64,000 nucleotides of DNA from Pseudeuparius sepicola. Lineage: Eukaryota; Arthropoda; Insecta; Coleoptera; Anthribidae. The notes below the pieces were generated by a model, which was given only the letters and a program-made list of their open reading frames with translations, was not told where the DNA came from and made no database searches. The translations under genes were made by a program, and so were the position numbers. Shown here in pieces: positions 24,354 through 35,518 of the stretch (positions within the stretch are counted from its first letter, which is position 1; every line of letters begins with the position of its first letter). The DNA lies in the NCBI GenBank assembly GCA_963920635.1, contig OY987308.1, forward strand, positions 25,172,096 through 25,236,095, written 5' to 3'.

Positions 24354-25132
24354 TCAAATGTTCCTGGTGCCATTGGCGGGCGATTTAAATTTTTGCAAGC
24401 GCAAAATAAAAATGTCGGGGCTTCTAAATTCGCAATGATGTTCCTTCAGTGGTATAAACCTACTAAAAAAGGACTTGGACACGTTTTTAATAAAATGCTT
24501 CCAACATTCCTTTTGTATTTCGCTGTGTCGTAGTTCTTGGCTTAAAAAAATAACCGTATTTTCGCCCGAGAGATCTTCCAACGTCCTTATTAAGGGATCT
24601 ATAGCCTAAAATATTTTTTTAACGAAAAAATAACCGTCCGTAATTGTTCTTACTTCTTTATAATAAATGCAATCCGCTAAAAGTATGAGATCAGGTTTAA
24701 AATCAATATTGTCCAATGTACTGCCCCATGGAAGCTCTTGTATTTTAACATTTTGCCCCACGGATTCTTTATTTAATTCTAGATTAGTCCCCAATAACTC
24801 TAGATTGTGTTTCAGGTCCGTTAGCAAGACATTTTTGGCCCTAAAACCAAGGTACATTACAAGAGTGAGGTTAGGTCTTAAACATGTTTTTCTTACCCTA
24901 AGCAGGCCGCTGTAAATCCCACGCATCCCACACCTGAGCCCAGCTCTATAACGTTCAGATCTTTCAGAAATTCGCGATTTTCTTTGCAGAGCTCCTCCAG
25001 ATATTTGGCCAAAACCATGGAGGCGTCCCAGACAACGCAGTTTACGTCTCCTTCGATTTTTTGGGATAATTTCAGGGTTTTTTTGGTTAATTCCACCACG
25101 AATTCTCTTATAAAACCTCCCGTTTCGGCCAT
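24354..25132 (-). CDS. VCP/p97 lysine methyltransferase (METTL21D family), 3 exons
   Basis: Seven-beta-strand S-adenosylmethionine-dependent protein methyltransferase. The human member trimethylates a lysine of the AAA ATPase VCP. Exons 25132-24897, 24840-24654 and 24605-24354 join in phase to 224 aa (human 229). Family landmarks are CVVWDA at 32-37, the SAM-binding motif I VIELGSGVGCVG at 61-72, LLTDL at 84-88, the post-motif PDLILLADCIYY at ~128-139, and near the C-terminus IPL..H..EFRSPDIFI, which distinguishes this subfamily from other METTL21 proteins. The start at 25132 was chosen over an upstream in-frame ATG at 25246 because the family begins shortly before the CVVWDA block. Introns are 48-56 bp. 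Confidence 0.92.
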
Positions 25133-25246
25133 GGTGAGAAAAGGAATGGTCGAGAACGGTCTCAAAGGTAAATAAATGCGCTTGCCTAATGTGGTAATTC
25201 CGCGCGAAAATTCAAATAAAAAGTTGTGTACTATACATATTTTCAA

Positions 25247-25957
25247 TTATTTTACCTTTATTTTAAATAATACACACTTATTCATTCTTTAAACATTAAG
25301 AAAAAAGCTTTAAAAAACATACAATCATACTTATAAGGGTTGGCAATTTAGGCCCTGGTCAGCAGAAACAGGTTGTGAAAAAACTATGGGTTTAAGGGTA
25401 TTGACCCCAGTCCTTTTCTGGGGTATTGACCCAGGAATAATGGGAAGGTCCAATAAACTTACCACTTACTTATAAATAATAGGAAATACCTTGTTTTACC
25501 CTTAATTATATTAAAAGTTTGTTTGAAAATATGTGCATTTCAACAGGGATTTTATTCCAGTTTAATAGGGTATTTTTATGGGTATGTGGTGTGGGTTTGA
25601 GCAAGAAATGATACTGTTTCAGCCTGAATTTCACTTAAATAAATTAAAGATTTTTAAGGTTTGTGTTGTACTTATAAACATTAATAATACCAATAATTAT
25701 TATTGATGAGAGAAATGAAAATATGTGAATATTGACTTGGTTTGTCGTTTATGGTTCAACAGGACATTTTTATATTGTTATTTATGGGTTTGTAAATTCG
25801 CCAAACAGATTTATGGGTATCTATTTATTGGGTTTAGCAAGGAATGGGGAGATCCACACTAATTTACCACTTTTACCGGACTTACCTATAAATAAATAAC
25901 GATGAATGCCCAGTTTTACTCATAATTTCTATTACATAAATTGCGCGGTTTCCCTTA
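25247..25957. other. AT-rich intergenic spacer
   Basis: No gene seen. Imprecise repeats of GGGTTTA- and AAATACCTTGTTTTACCC-like phrases occur on both sides of the foldback element that follows, suggesting that the insertion landed in older repetitive DNA. Confidence 0.3.
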
Positions 25958-27160
25958 TACAGGGTGTCCAACTTTAAAACTGTACAAATCCGTAAAATCT
26001 TCATTTTTGGAGATAATCGCCTAAACTATTTTTGTCTGAAAGGCCTTCAAAAAGCGCTTCTTCTGACCTTCCTGCTATTTTCAAAATGCAAATCCAGGGC
26101 CGGCTGCGATTATTTATACCCCCGATTTTCGCGAAAATCATTTAGCGTTTTTTTTTTATTTAAAATCTGACCTCACAGCGTTAATCAGAACACCTCAAAA
26201 CCCCCATATACCAAATTTGAGCAAAAAATATACAGGGAGTTCCATTCTGCGGGGTGTCAAAGTTGAGCAAAATAGGCATTTTAAAGGCATCTGGCGAGTC
26301 AAGTGTGCCATGGAATCCCTTCAAAACAGTTGAATGGTCCACAGGACCACTCAAGGTGTTAGTGTGCAAAGGTCCAATACAAAATATACAGAGTGTTCTT
26401 ATCTGGGCCATCTCAAAATGCTGAATTTTTATGAAACTTTATACGAGTCACGAGTGCTGTGGGATCATTGAAAAAATATTGATATACACAAAAGTACTGT
26501 ATTTCTTTACAAAATGCCAACTAACAAATAAAAACAATTTAAATTATTGGACCTTACTTAACAAAGTCACTGTCTAAGATGATACATTTTCTGTGCGTTT
26601 CCTGTTGTGGCACACCCGCCACCTTAACTGATATGGACGTACTGACTCGCAGACTTCTGTATTTTTTTTAGATTTATTAGTTCCTTTATAGTGTGTGGAG
26701 CGGTTTTGATATACTCGATTTTTGATCCGTATAAAGTTCCAAAAATTCAGTAATTTGAGATGGCACAGATAAAAACACTCTGTATATTTTGTATTGGACC
26801 TTTGCACACCAACATCTTGAGTAGTCCTATTGACCATTCAACTGTTTTGAGGGGATTCCATGGCACTCTTGACTTGGCAGATGCCTTTAAAATTCCTATT
26901 TTGCTCATCTTTGACACCCTGCAGAATGGAACTCCCTGTATATTTTTTTATTCAAATTTGGTATATAGAGGTTTTGGGGTGTTCTGATTAGCTGTGTGGT
27001 CAGATTTTAAATAAAGAAATCGCTAAAAGGTCAAAAGAAGCGGTTTTTGAAGGCCTTTCAAACAAAAAAATGAAATGGATAGACAAGGGTTTAGGCGATT
27101 ATCTCCAAAAATGAAGATTTTACGGATTTGTACAGTTTTAAAGTTGGACACCCTGTATAA
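25958..27160. mobile_element. 1.2-kb foldback transposon with ~480-bp inverted arms
   Basis: The left end CAGGGTGTCCAACTTTAAAA (from 25960) is mirrored by TTTTAAAGTTGGACACCCTG ending near 27157. The inverted match continues inwards for roughly 480 bases per arm. A non-matching centre of ~250 bases lies around 26460-26700. TATA flanks both ends, consistent with a TA-type target. Each arm carries the same reading frame pointing towards the centre or the outside (for example DHSTVLKGFHGTLD on the minus strand and DHSTVLRGFHGTLD on the plus strand). These are mirror images of the arm sequence, not evidence of a protein. Confidence 0.88.
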
Positions 27161-27340
27161 TAATTTTTAAGGGTTTAACAGGGTTTTTAAGAGGTTTAAC
27201 AGGATTGCTACACAGGTTTACAGGGTGCTTTTTATGGGTTATAACCAATGATCTGTAATTATAACAAATAAAAGGTTTCTAGGTTAAATAAATCGAAGGT
27301 TCTGGGTCCGTAAATATGCCAACCCCGTTTTTTATACACT

Positions 27341-27874
27341 TCACCCCACATAGGGCCTAGACCTGTTATTATAACTATTCGAATAATTCTTCCCCCTCCC
27401 CATGTTCCAATTGTCCGGCGGCGTGATGGCAATGTCCAAATAATCCCCGAGGGTGATCCGGTAGTGGCCGAGAGTTTTCAGGTCGTCGGGCCCCTTGACG
27501 CCGGTCGTCGTCATGCCGATATCCCGCATGCGGTACACCGGGTTCCTGTTGTCGGGGTAGACCAAGGCGAAACTGAACTTCGTGCCCTTGCGGCGCGCCT
27601 CGGGGTTCACCTCTTTGACCAGCTGGGTGAGTTCGTGAAGGGTGGCGTCGCGCCACGTATAAATCTGCAGTTCGTTTGTCGGCGTGTTTCCCCTGATAAA
27701 TTCGGTCAGCTTGTGGTGGGAGCCGGTGTTTGAGACGAAGACGCGAAGGAGGAACGGGCACACCTAGCGATATACCGTGAAAAAAATAATCCGACGTAAA
27801 GTCGATGCTTTTACCTTTTGGCGGTCGACTGAGTCGTCCTTTTTCTCTTCGATTACAACGTCCACGCCTGCCAT
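27341..27874 (-). CDS. SAP18 (Sin3-associated 18 kDa protein; Bin1 in flies), 2 exons
   Basis: Subunit of the SIN3/HDAC corepressor and of the ASAP/exon-junction-associated splicing complex in the nucleus. Exons 27874-27815 (20 codons from MAGVDVVIEEKK) and 27763-27341 join in phase to 160 aa, with a 51-bp intron; human SAP18 is 153 aa. Family landmarks are CPFLLRVF, ELQIYTWRDATLHELTQLVK, PEARRKGT, the GYR-like block VYRMRDIG, and GDYLDIAITPP near the C-terminus, which together form the ubiquitin-like fold. The C-terminal tail (NWNMGRGKNYSNSYNNR) is longer and Asn-rich. The gene is divergent from the plus-strand gene at 28349. Confidence 0.96.
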
Positions 27875-28348
27875 AGCGAGAGGAAAGAAGAAAAATTACA
27901 GAAACGCAAAACAAGCGTCAAAAGAGAGGTTATGCTATGACTTATGACATCGTGTGGCTAAATGCACGCGTTGACGCGTTCATTTAACCACAAATACAAA
28001 CAGTACCATAGAGGTAACAAAACATTCCAAAGTCGTCATTAGCATAAAAATGGAGGCGCCCCACATACTCTATCTCCGTCCCTGTCTAACAAGCCTGGTC
28101 GAGTGAAAAAGAAGCGGTCGCGTGCGGCGAAAATCTATTTAACGATTATTAAAAACACCTGATTAATCCCGATTGAAAACAATAGGTAAATATTTGACCT
28201 GAAGCCCAAAAATTTCTGAAAAATTCGGGATTTTCCATACGAACCCCCGAAAATGAAGAACGTAGGACATCACCTTAGGCTTTTGCTGGCCATTGTGAGG
28301 CGACCAGATCAATAACAGTTTGACCAGTGTCCATCCTAGACTATAACC
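27875..28348. promoter_or_regulatory. Shared 5' region between SAP18 and the divergent gene at 28349
   Basis: 474 bases separate two start codons pointing away from each other, so promoters of both genes must lie here or start within it. It contains CCCCACATACTCTATCTCC-like sequence but no clear TATA box. No coding sequence seen. Confidence 0.5.
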
Positions 28349-28972
28349 ATGGAAAACGGCGAAAATTCGAGGAAAAAACACATCAACGACGAAGAAAAAC
28401 CACTGAAAAAAGCCAGGTACGTTTGGGAAATTAAGGGAAAACATCACTTAAAAGAAAATAACAATAACGAAGCCGTTGGTCAAAATACACAGGAAACACC
28501 CTGTACATCCTCGGATGAGTGTTGTGTCTCTTCGTTTTTAACGAAAACAGAAGAAATAATGGACAACGAAGACCTAGAAACCGAAAATAACGAAGTACCG
28601 ATAAGTTTGGTGCCAAACGAGACTAATCAAGATTATTACTTGCGTAAATGGCAGGCGAGACAAATAGCACGGGGTTTTGTGGATAACACGATAAATTCGG
28701 TGTTGGAAAATTGGAATAATCCGCTGTTCGATGCTACGGACCTTGTGGAAAACTACGAAAACCTGGAAAATGTTCGAGACGAAGGAATTCTAATGGCAAT
28801 TCAGTTTCACGGTTTACAAAGTGGAGCAAGGGAAGAAAACGTGGAATTTACAGATGAAAACGTTGAAAACTTGAACAAAGAAGAGTCTGATAACAGTTTC
28901 GATGACCCGATGGATTTTTTAAACGCTGCCGTGTCAGCTGCCATCGAAAACAAAGGTTTAAATTACACATAG
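28349..28972 (+). CDS. Unrecognised acidic protein, single exon, 207 aa
   Basis: I do not recognise this family. The frame is uninterrupted for 207 codons with protein-like composition. A basic N-terminus (RKKHINDEEKPLKKARYVWE) could hold a nuclear-localisation signal. A low-complexity Asn/Glu-rich stretch follows, then a denser, probably helical block DYYLRKWQARQIARGFVDNT at ~98-117 that is the likely conserved core. The C-terminus is acidic. The spacing from SAP18, the polyadenylation signals downstream (AATAAA at 29113) and the absence of any competing frame support a real gene. It could be part of a multi-exon gene, but no splice site is needed. Confidence 0.7.
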   Translation: MENGENSRKKHINDEEKPLKKARYVWEIKGKHHLKENNNNEAVGQNTQETPCTSSDECCVSSFLTKTEEIMDNEDLETENNEVPISLVPNETNQDYYLRKWQARQIARGFVDNTINSVLENWNNPLFDATDLVENYENLENVRDEGILMAIQFHGLQSGAREENVEFTDENVENLNKEESDNSFDDPMDFLNAAVSAAIENKGLNYT

Positions 28973-29112
28973 TTTGTAATAAATTTGTAACCGTATAGTA
29001 TTAATATATTGTAACCATATCACGTAAGGTACCTATAAAGATTTGTCATTAATTTTTTTAAAAAACTAATGTTATTTGTAAATATGCGATTTGTACAATA
29101 GTTTATTTCTAA

Positions 29113-29134
29113 AATAAATGTAGATTTGTAATAA
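29113..29134 (+). terminator. Poly(A) signals of the gene at 28349
   Basis: AATAAA at 29113-29118 and again at about 29129, 140-160 bases after the stop codon. Another AATAAA at 28978 is probably too close to the stop. The opposing Ubc9 signal lies ~160 bases away, so the two genes end tail to tail. Confidence 0.5.
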
Positions 29135-29286
29135 AATTACTTCTCTAACTTACCACTTTTTACCAAATAGAATCAAAGTTAAAATAGCAGAAAAAGTATC
29201 AGAAAAACAAATGCCACTTTCGATTAATTTATTAAAACAATTCGAGACAAAATAAAACGCCATTTTACAAAGATAATCTTACAGCT

Positions 29287-29292
29287 TTTATT
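29287..29292 (-). terminator. Poly(A) signal of Ubc9
   Basis: TTTATT on the plus strand (AATAAA on the minus strand), about 50 bases past the Ubc9 stop codon. Confidence 0.55.
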
Positions 29293-29338
29293 ATTCAAAA
29301 AAATGTTAACGAACGACCAATAATTTAAGAAAACCGCT

Positions 29339-31725
<2,387 letters not shown>

Positions 31726-31849
31726 ACTGTGTACAAAAAGATAGAGATATAGTGAAATTATTGTGTCAATTATGCTGAGTTACTGTAGTTTATCCCCCCC
31801 CCCCCTAGTTTGTGGCCACCCCGTATGATATTTTATCTATGCTTCAGTC
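31726..31849. promoter_or_regulatory. Divergent promoter region, Ubc9 / unknown gene copy 1
   Basis: Only 124 bases separate the Ubc9 ATG (minus) from the ATG at 31850 (plus). A run of C lies near 31795-31805. The part from about 31815 on (CCACCCCGTA...TTCAGTCATG) recurs upstream of copy 2 at 34645, so it belongs to the duplicated unit. Confidence 0.5.
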
Positions 31850-32371
31850 ATGAGTGACAGTCGCTTGAACGACGAACCATCGGCTTCAACTAATTCCGTT
31901 GAAACCGAGACCCACCGAAATGAAAGCATCTACGGCAGCGCGCACGCTTCTACACAAACTACCGAAGCAAGTTCGAGCGAAAGCAACGAAGCCACGGGTG
32001 CGATAAAACGTTCAAAACGGCGCATGTTCGCCCTGAACAACACCGCGGCGCGGCTGGTCGAAGAAGAATCCACCTTGTCGGACGCCGAGGGACTCGAAGC
32101 CATTCCGAGCGGAGAAGACTTATTCTCCGTCGGAAGCGACTCGTCGGTAATTCTTACGCCGCCGACACCGAATATATCGGCTAACGTGAGCCAAGCGGAA
32201 CACGTAGAACGAGAAAGCGACACCACGGAATACCTGAATAGGGTGGCCGAAACGTTAAGCAATTTGAGTCGAAACAGTAATGCGAGCGCGGCGGACCGCG
32301 AGGAAGAAATATTAGCGAACATCGTTGAAAACGTCTTGAATCGTCAGAATTTGAATACAAAGAACGAATAA
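31850..32371 (+). CDS. Unrecognised acidic Ser-rich protein, copy 1 (173 aa, single exon)
   Basis: I do not recognise the family. The frame is intact for 173 codons and closely matches copy 2 at 34677 over its whole length. Visible parts: an N-terminal Ser/Thr/Glu-rich segment (STNSVETETHRNESIYGSA), a basic patch AIKRSKRRMFALNN that may be a nuclear-localisation signal, an acidic segment LSDAEGLEAIPSGEDLFSVG, and a C-terminal amphipathic block TTEYLNRVAETLSNLS followed by EEEILANIVENVLNR. The stop codon overlaps AATAAA (32367-32372), with further AATAAA sites near 32620. The frame survives while the adjacent centrobin copy has decayed, which argues that the gene is used. Confidence 0.65.
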   Translation: MSDSRLNDEPSASTNSVETETHRNESIYGSAHASTQTTEASSSESNEATGAIKRSKRRMFALNNTAARLVEEESTLSDAEGLEAIPSGEDLFSVGSDSSVILTPPTPNISANVSQAEHVERESDTTEYLNRVAETLSNLSRNSNASAADREEEILANIVENVLNRQNLNTKNE

Positions 32372-32739
32372 AACTTACCTTTAATTGAGTTTTCGCAAGG
32401 TAGGGAACAGACACTTTTTTTTGTTGACGGGGAAAAAGTGAGGTTATGGCAACGGAGTCGTTTTTGTTTGCTCTATTATGTATGACATTCAAGTCTTTTT
32501 TTTTTGTTTTTTTGTCACTGGCATGAGACCTACGACTCCACAAAACATAAAAGTAAGGCATATGTATCCTCCTCATATGGTTACATGAACTTGGACCTCC
32601 CGCCACGTTAACATGTAATAATAAAAACAAATAAAAGAATGTGATTAATATTAAAAATAAATTTATTTCGTATTCTCGTACAAAACTCAAATAAAAAATT
32701 AAAATAAATATTGCTCCTTAAAATAAAAATAATTTGTAT

Positions 32740-34345
32740 AACAAGTATCATTTCCAACGTGATATTCCAAATATTTTCGTCCCCATTATTTTGAATCCTC
32801 CTTCAAAACGAACCCAAATAAAAACATAAATATTGCCCCTCAACATAAAAATAAGAGTATCATTTATTTCCAGAGTGGCTTCAAAAAAATTATAATAATT
32901 TAACAATTTTTAAACTTAAAAAAATAAAAAATACATATACTAAGGTTGCCAGTTGGGATTTTCTCCAATGATCCCAAATTTAATTTTCAGTTGTAGGGTT
33001 GATTGCCCAGTTATCGATTTAAAAGCTGCAAAAAATAAAAAAAAATGTTCATGTTTCTGCATTTTTTTCTTCAGCTTTGCTTGTCTTAAAGTTCAAATGC
33101 TGTGACAAAACTCCTTGCAAATTTTGATAAAACTGCGTTTTTAAAACATTCAATTGGTCGATGCCTGGCATTGGTGCAGGGCTTTTGCGGTTTGAAAAAA
33201 TTTTCAAAGCCTCCTTCCATAGGAACTTCATGAATTTTTTTAATTGCGCACTTTTTTTCTCTGGTACTTTCATCAAGTTTATTTTGTAAATTCACAATTT
33301 CCCGCCTGTGTTGCATTATTTGCGTCTTAAACAATTGTGTTTCTTCGTCGTACTTCTCTTCCAAAAGCTTTATCTCTGACGAATGTCTGAAAGTTAAAAT
33401 ATCAGGTAGTTGTGAAATTTGTTGAAAATGAATAACTGCAATCTTAGCGATAGTTATTTCCAGATCATTAATATCTTCTTTAAACCTAGAGTTGGCAAAA
33501 TCGAGCAAACCTTGAAACTGTTTTAACTGATTTTCAATGAAAACCTTACACTGTCCCTCACAATATTTTTTTAAATCAGCATGACTAGTCTGAATTCTTT
33601 TTTTAGTTTTCTTCAGTTCTTCTTGTAAATTTTTCTCCCTTTTTCTTAGCGTTTCCACTTTGTTTCCCAACATTATTTTTTGTTCATTTTCTTTACTGAC
33701 AATATTTCTTTGAACCCTTAAATCTTCCGATAATTTTTCATTTTTGTTTTGTAGAGAACTAACTTCTGACCTACTCTGTGTTAGTTCGGCTCTTGCATGG
33801 CTCAACAAATTTTTATTCTAAAAAATTAAAACAAAAAAACAAAATTATTTGTATATTTTTTTATTTTACCTCATTTAACTCTATTTCTTTTTGTCTCAAA
33901 ACGGCTGAAAGCTGCTCATTCTTTTCCGCTTCCGTTACATAATTTCCGACAACAAATTTTATACGTTCTTCAAAGATGCTAATCTTATGTTGCAATTCTG
34001 AACATTCATTTTCTAAAAATGACACTTTTTTCGATTGACTGTGAAACTCCTTGTTGTCAGTTATAGTATTTATTCCACTAGGTTTAGCATTTGCCTCATT
34101 AGGAGAAAAGCTGCTATTTGACCATTTCTTGTGCATATCCAAAGCCCTTAAGGCTCTCAAATTTATCGGGTATAGAGACATTTTCTCGAGAACTAAATCT
34201 TCATGTCTTAAACATGCAATGTTTTTAATATTTTTTAAATTATTTTAAACATTTTTTACCTGCTATGTACTTCTAGGTTGATCATCGGTTAAATTATTAT
34301 TCTCTAAGCCCTATAAAGTGATTGGATATTGTCGTTTACGATTTA
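32740..34345 (-). pseudogene. Decayed centrobin copy (missing most of exon 1 and exon 3)
   Basis: Each downstream exon of the intact centrobin (35519-38627) has a counterpart here, broken in several ways. The exon 8 relic near 32750-32805 keeps the C-terminal Trp-Lys-stop. The exon 7 relic near 32950-33029 has Glu changed to a stop (CGA TAA) and has lost its GT donor. Exon 6 (~33040-33385) is frameshifted, so its second half (SAQLKKFMKFLWKEALKIF) lies in another frame. Exon 5 (~33395-33818) has accumulated changes. The region at 33880-34190 joins exon 2 directly to exon 4 (NKEFHSQSKKVSFLENEC), so exon 3 and its introns are deleted. Only ~90 bases resembling the end of exon 1 remain, near 34255-34345. 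It still has long open frames but cannot make a full protein. Confidence 0.88.
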
Positions 34346-34676
34346 TTCGTTTTTCTTTGTGAAGCTACCCTCGTTATATTCCCAAATGTATTTCCAGAAT
34401 CTTGTTTGAGAAAGTATAGTCTAAAACACGTATGGAATGGTATATTCCATAACTTGTTGTAGAATATACTACTTCTGATTGTTTTAGTGCCGTAGAATGA
34501 CAAAAAATTCATCGCTTTGAAGTTTTTTACTTAAAAATGCTGATAACGTGATAATGTGCAGTTTAAATTCTCCGCTATAAGGCTGTAGTTTGTCTCCCAT
34601 TCCCGACGTGGTGCTCTGAACGCCTCAAGTTTTCAATCTAGTCCACCCCGTACGGCATTTTATCTGCGCTTCAGTC

Positions 34677-35201
34677 ATGAGTGACAGTCGCTCGAACGAC
34701 GAACCATCGATTTCAACTAATTCCGTTGAAACCGAGACCCACCGAAATGAGAGCATCTACGGCAGCGCGCAGGCTTCTACACAAACCACGGGCCCCGGTT
34801 CAAGTTCGAACGACAGCGACGAAGGCAAGGATGCGGTAAAACGCTCGAAAAGGCGCAAGTTCGCCGTGAACAACACCGCAGCGCGACTGGTCGAAGAAGA
34901 ATTCACATTGTCGGACGCCGAGGGACTCGAGGCCAATCCGAGCGAGGAGGACTTCTTTTCCGTCGGCAGCACCTCGTCGGGAATTCTTCCGCCGCCGCCG
35001 CCGAACGTGTCGGCTAACGTTAGCCAGGCGGAACACGTGGAACGGGAAAATAACACCACGGAATACCTGAGCAGAGTGGCAGAAACATTAAGCAATTTAA
35101 GTCAGCACAGTTATACAAGCGCCGCGGATTGCGAGGAGGAAATGTTAGTAAACCTTCTTGAAAACGTTTTAAATCGCAGTACGGACGAAAAGAACGAATA
35201 G
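34677..35201 (+). CDS. Unrecognised acidic Ser-rich protein, copy 2 (174 aa, single exon)
   Basis: Paralogue of the gene at 31850, with the same start context (TTCAGTCATGAGTGACAGTC), same length to within one residue and the same block order: STNSVETETHRNESIYGSA, basic VKRSKRRKFAVNN, acidic LSDAEGLEANPSEEDFFSVG, Pro-rich ILPPPPPNVSANVS, and C-terminal TTEYLSRVAETLSNLS...LLENVLNR. Small in-frame insertions and deletions distinguish the copies. It converges on intact centrobin; AATAAA at 35415-35420 and the centrobin signal (AATAAA on the minus strand at 35444-35449) lie ~25 bases apart, so the 3' ends may overlap. No function can be assigned. Confidence 0.7.
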   Translation: MSDSRSNDEPSISTNSVETETHRNESIYGSAQASTQTTGPGSSSNDSDEGKDAVKRSKRRKFAVNNTAARLVEEEFTLSDAEGLEANPSEEDFFSVGSTSSGILPPPPPNVSANVSQAEHVERENNTTEYLSRVAETLSNLSQHSYTSAADCEEEMLVNLLENVLNRSTDEKNE

Positions 35202-35518
35202 AAAGCAAGTTTCCGTTTTTAGGGAACACCTCGTGGAAAATGTGAGGTTATGATCGGAAAATATAAAGGTTATGTATGCCGGTGTCGTTTTTTGGTAACG
35301 GCACAAAACATAAAAGTTAGGTGGATATCTCCTTTCCCATATTGTTAAATGAACATGACGTCAGACCACGTTAACGGCTAACAAATAAGCCTTCGCGCTA
35401 ACGTGAACTAATGAAATAAAGTGGGTCTATTTATAAAAATAATTTTATTTTGTATTCTGGTACAAAACGAACCCAAATGAAAAATATAAATAAATATTGC
35501 TCCTAAAAATAAAAAATA

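Noticed and set aside
32181..32690. 169-codon minus-strand frame opposite the small gene copy 1
   Set aside because: It is a shadow of the plus-strand coding sequence plus AT-rich flank; the equivalent frame is not preserved as such opposite copy 2.
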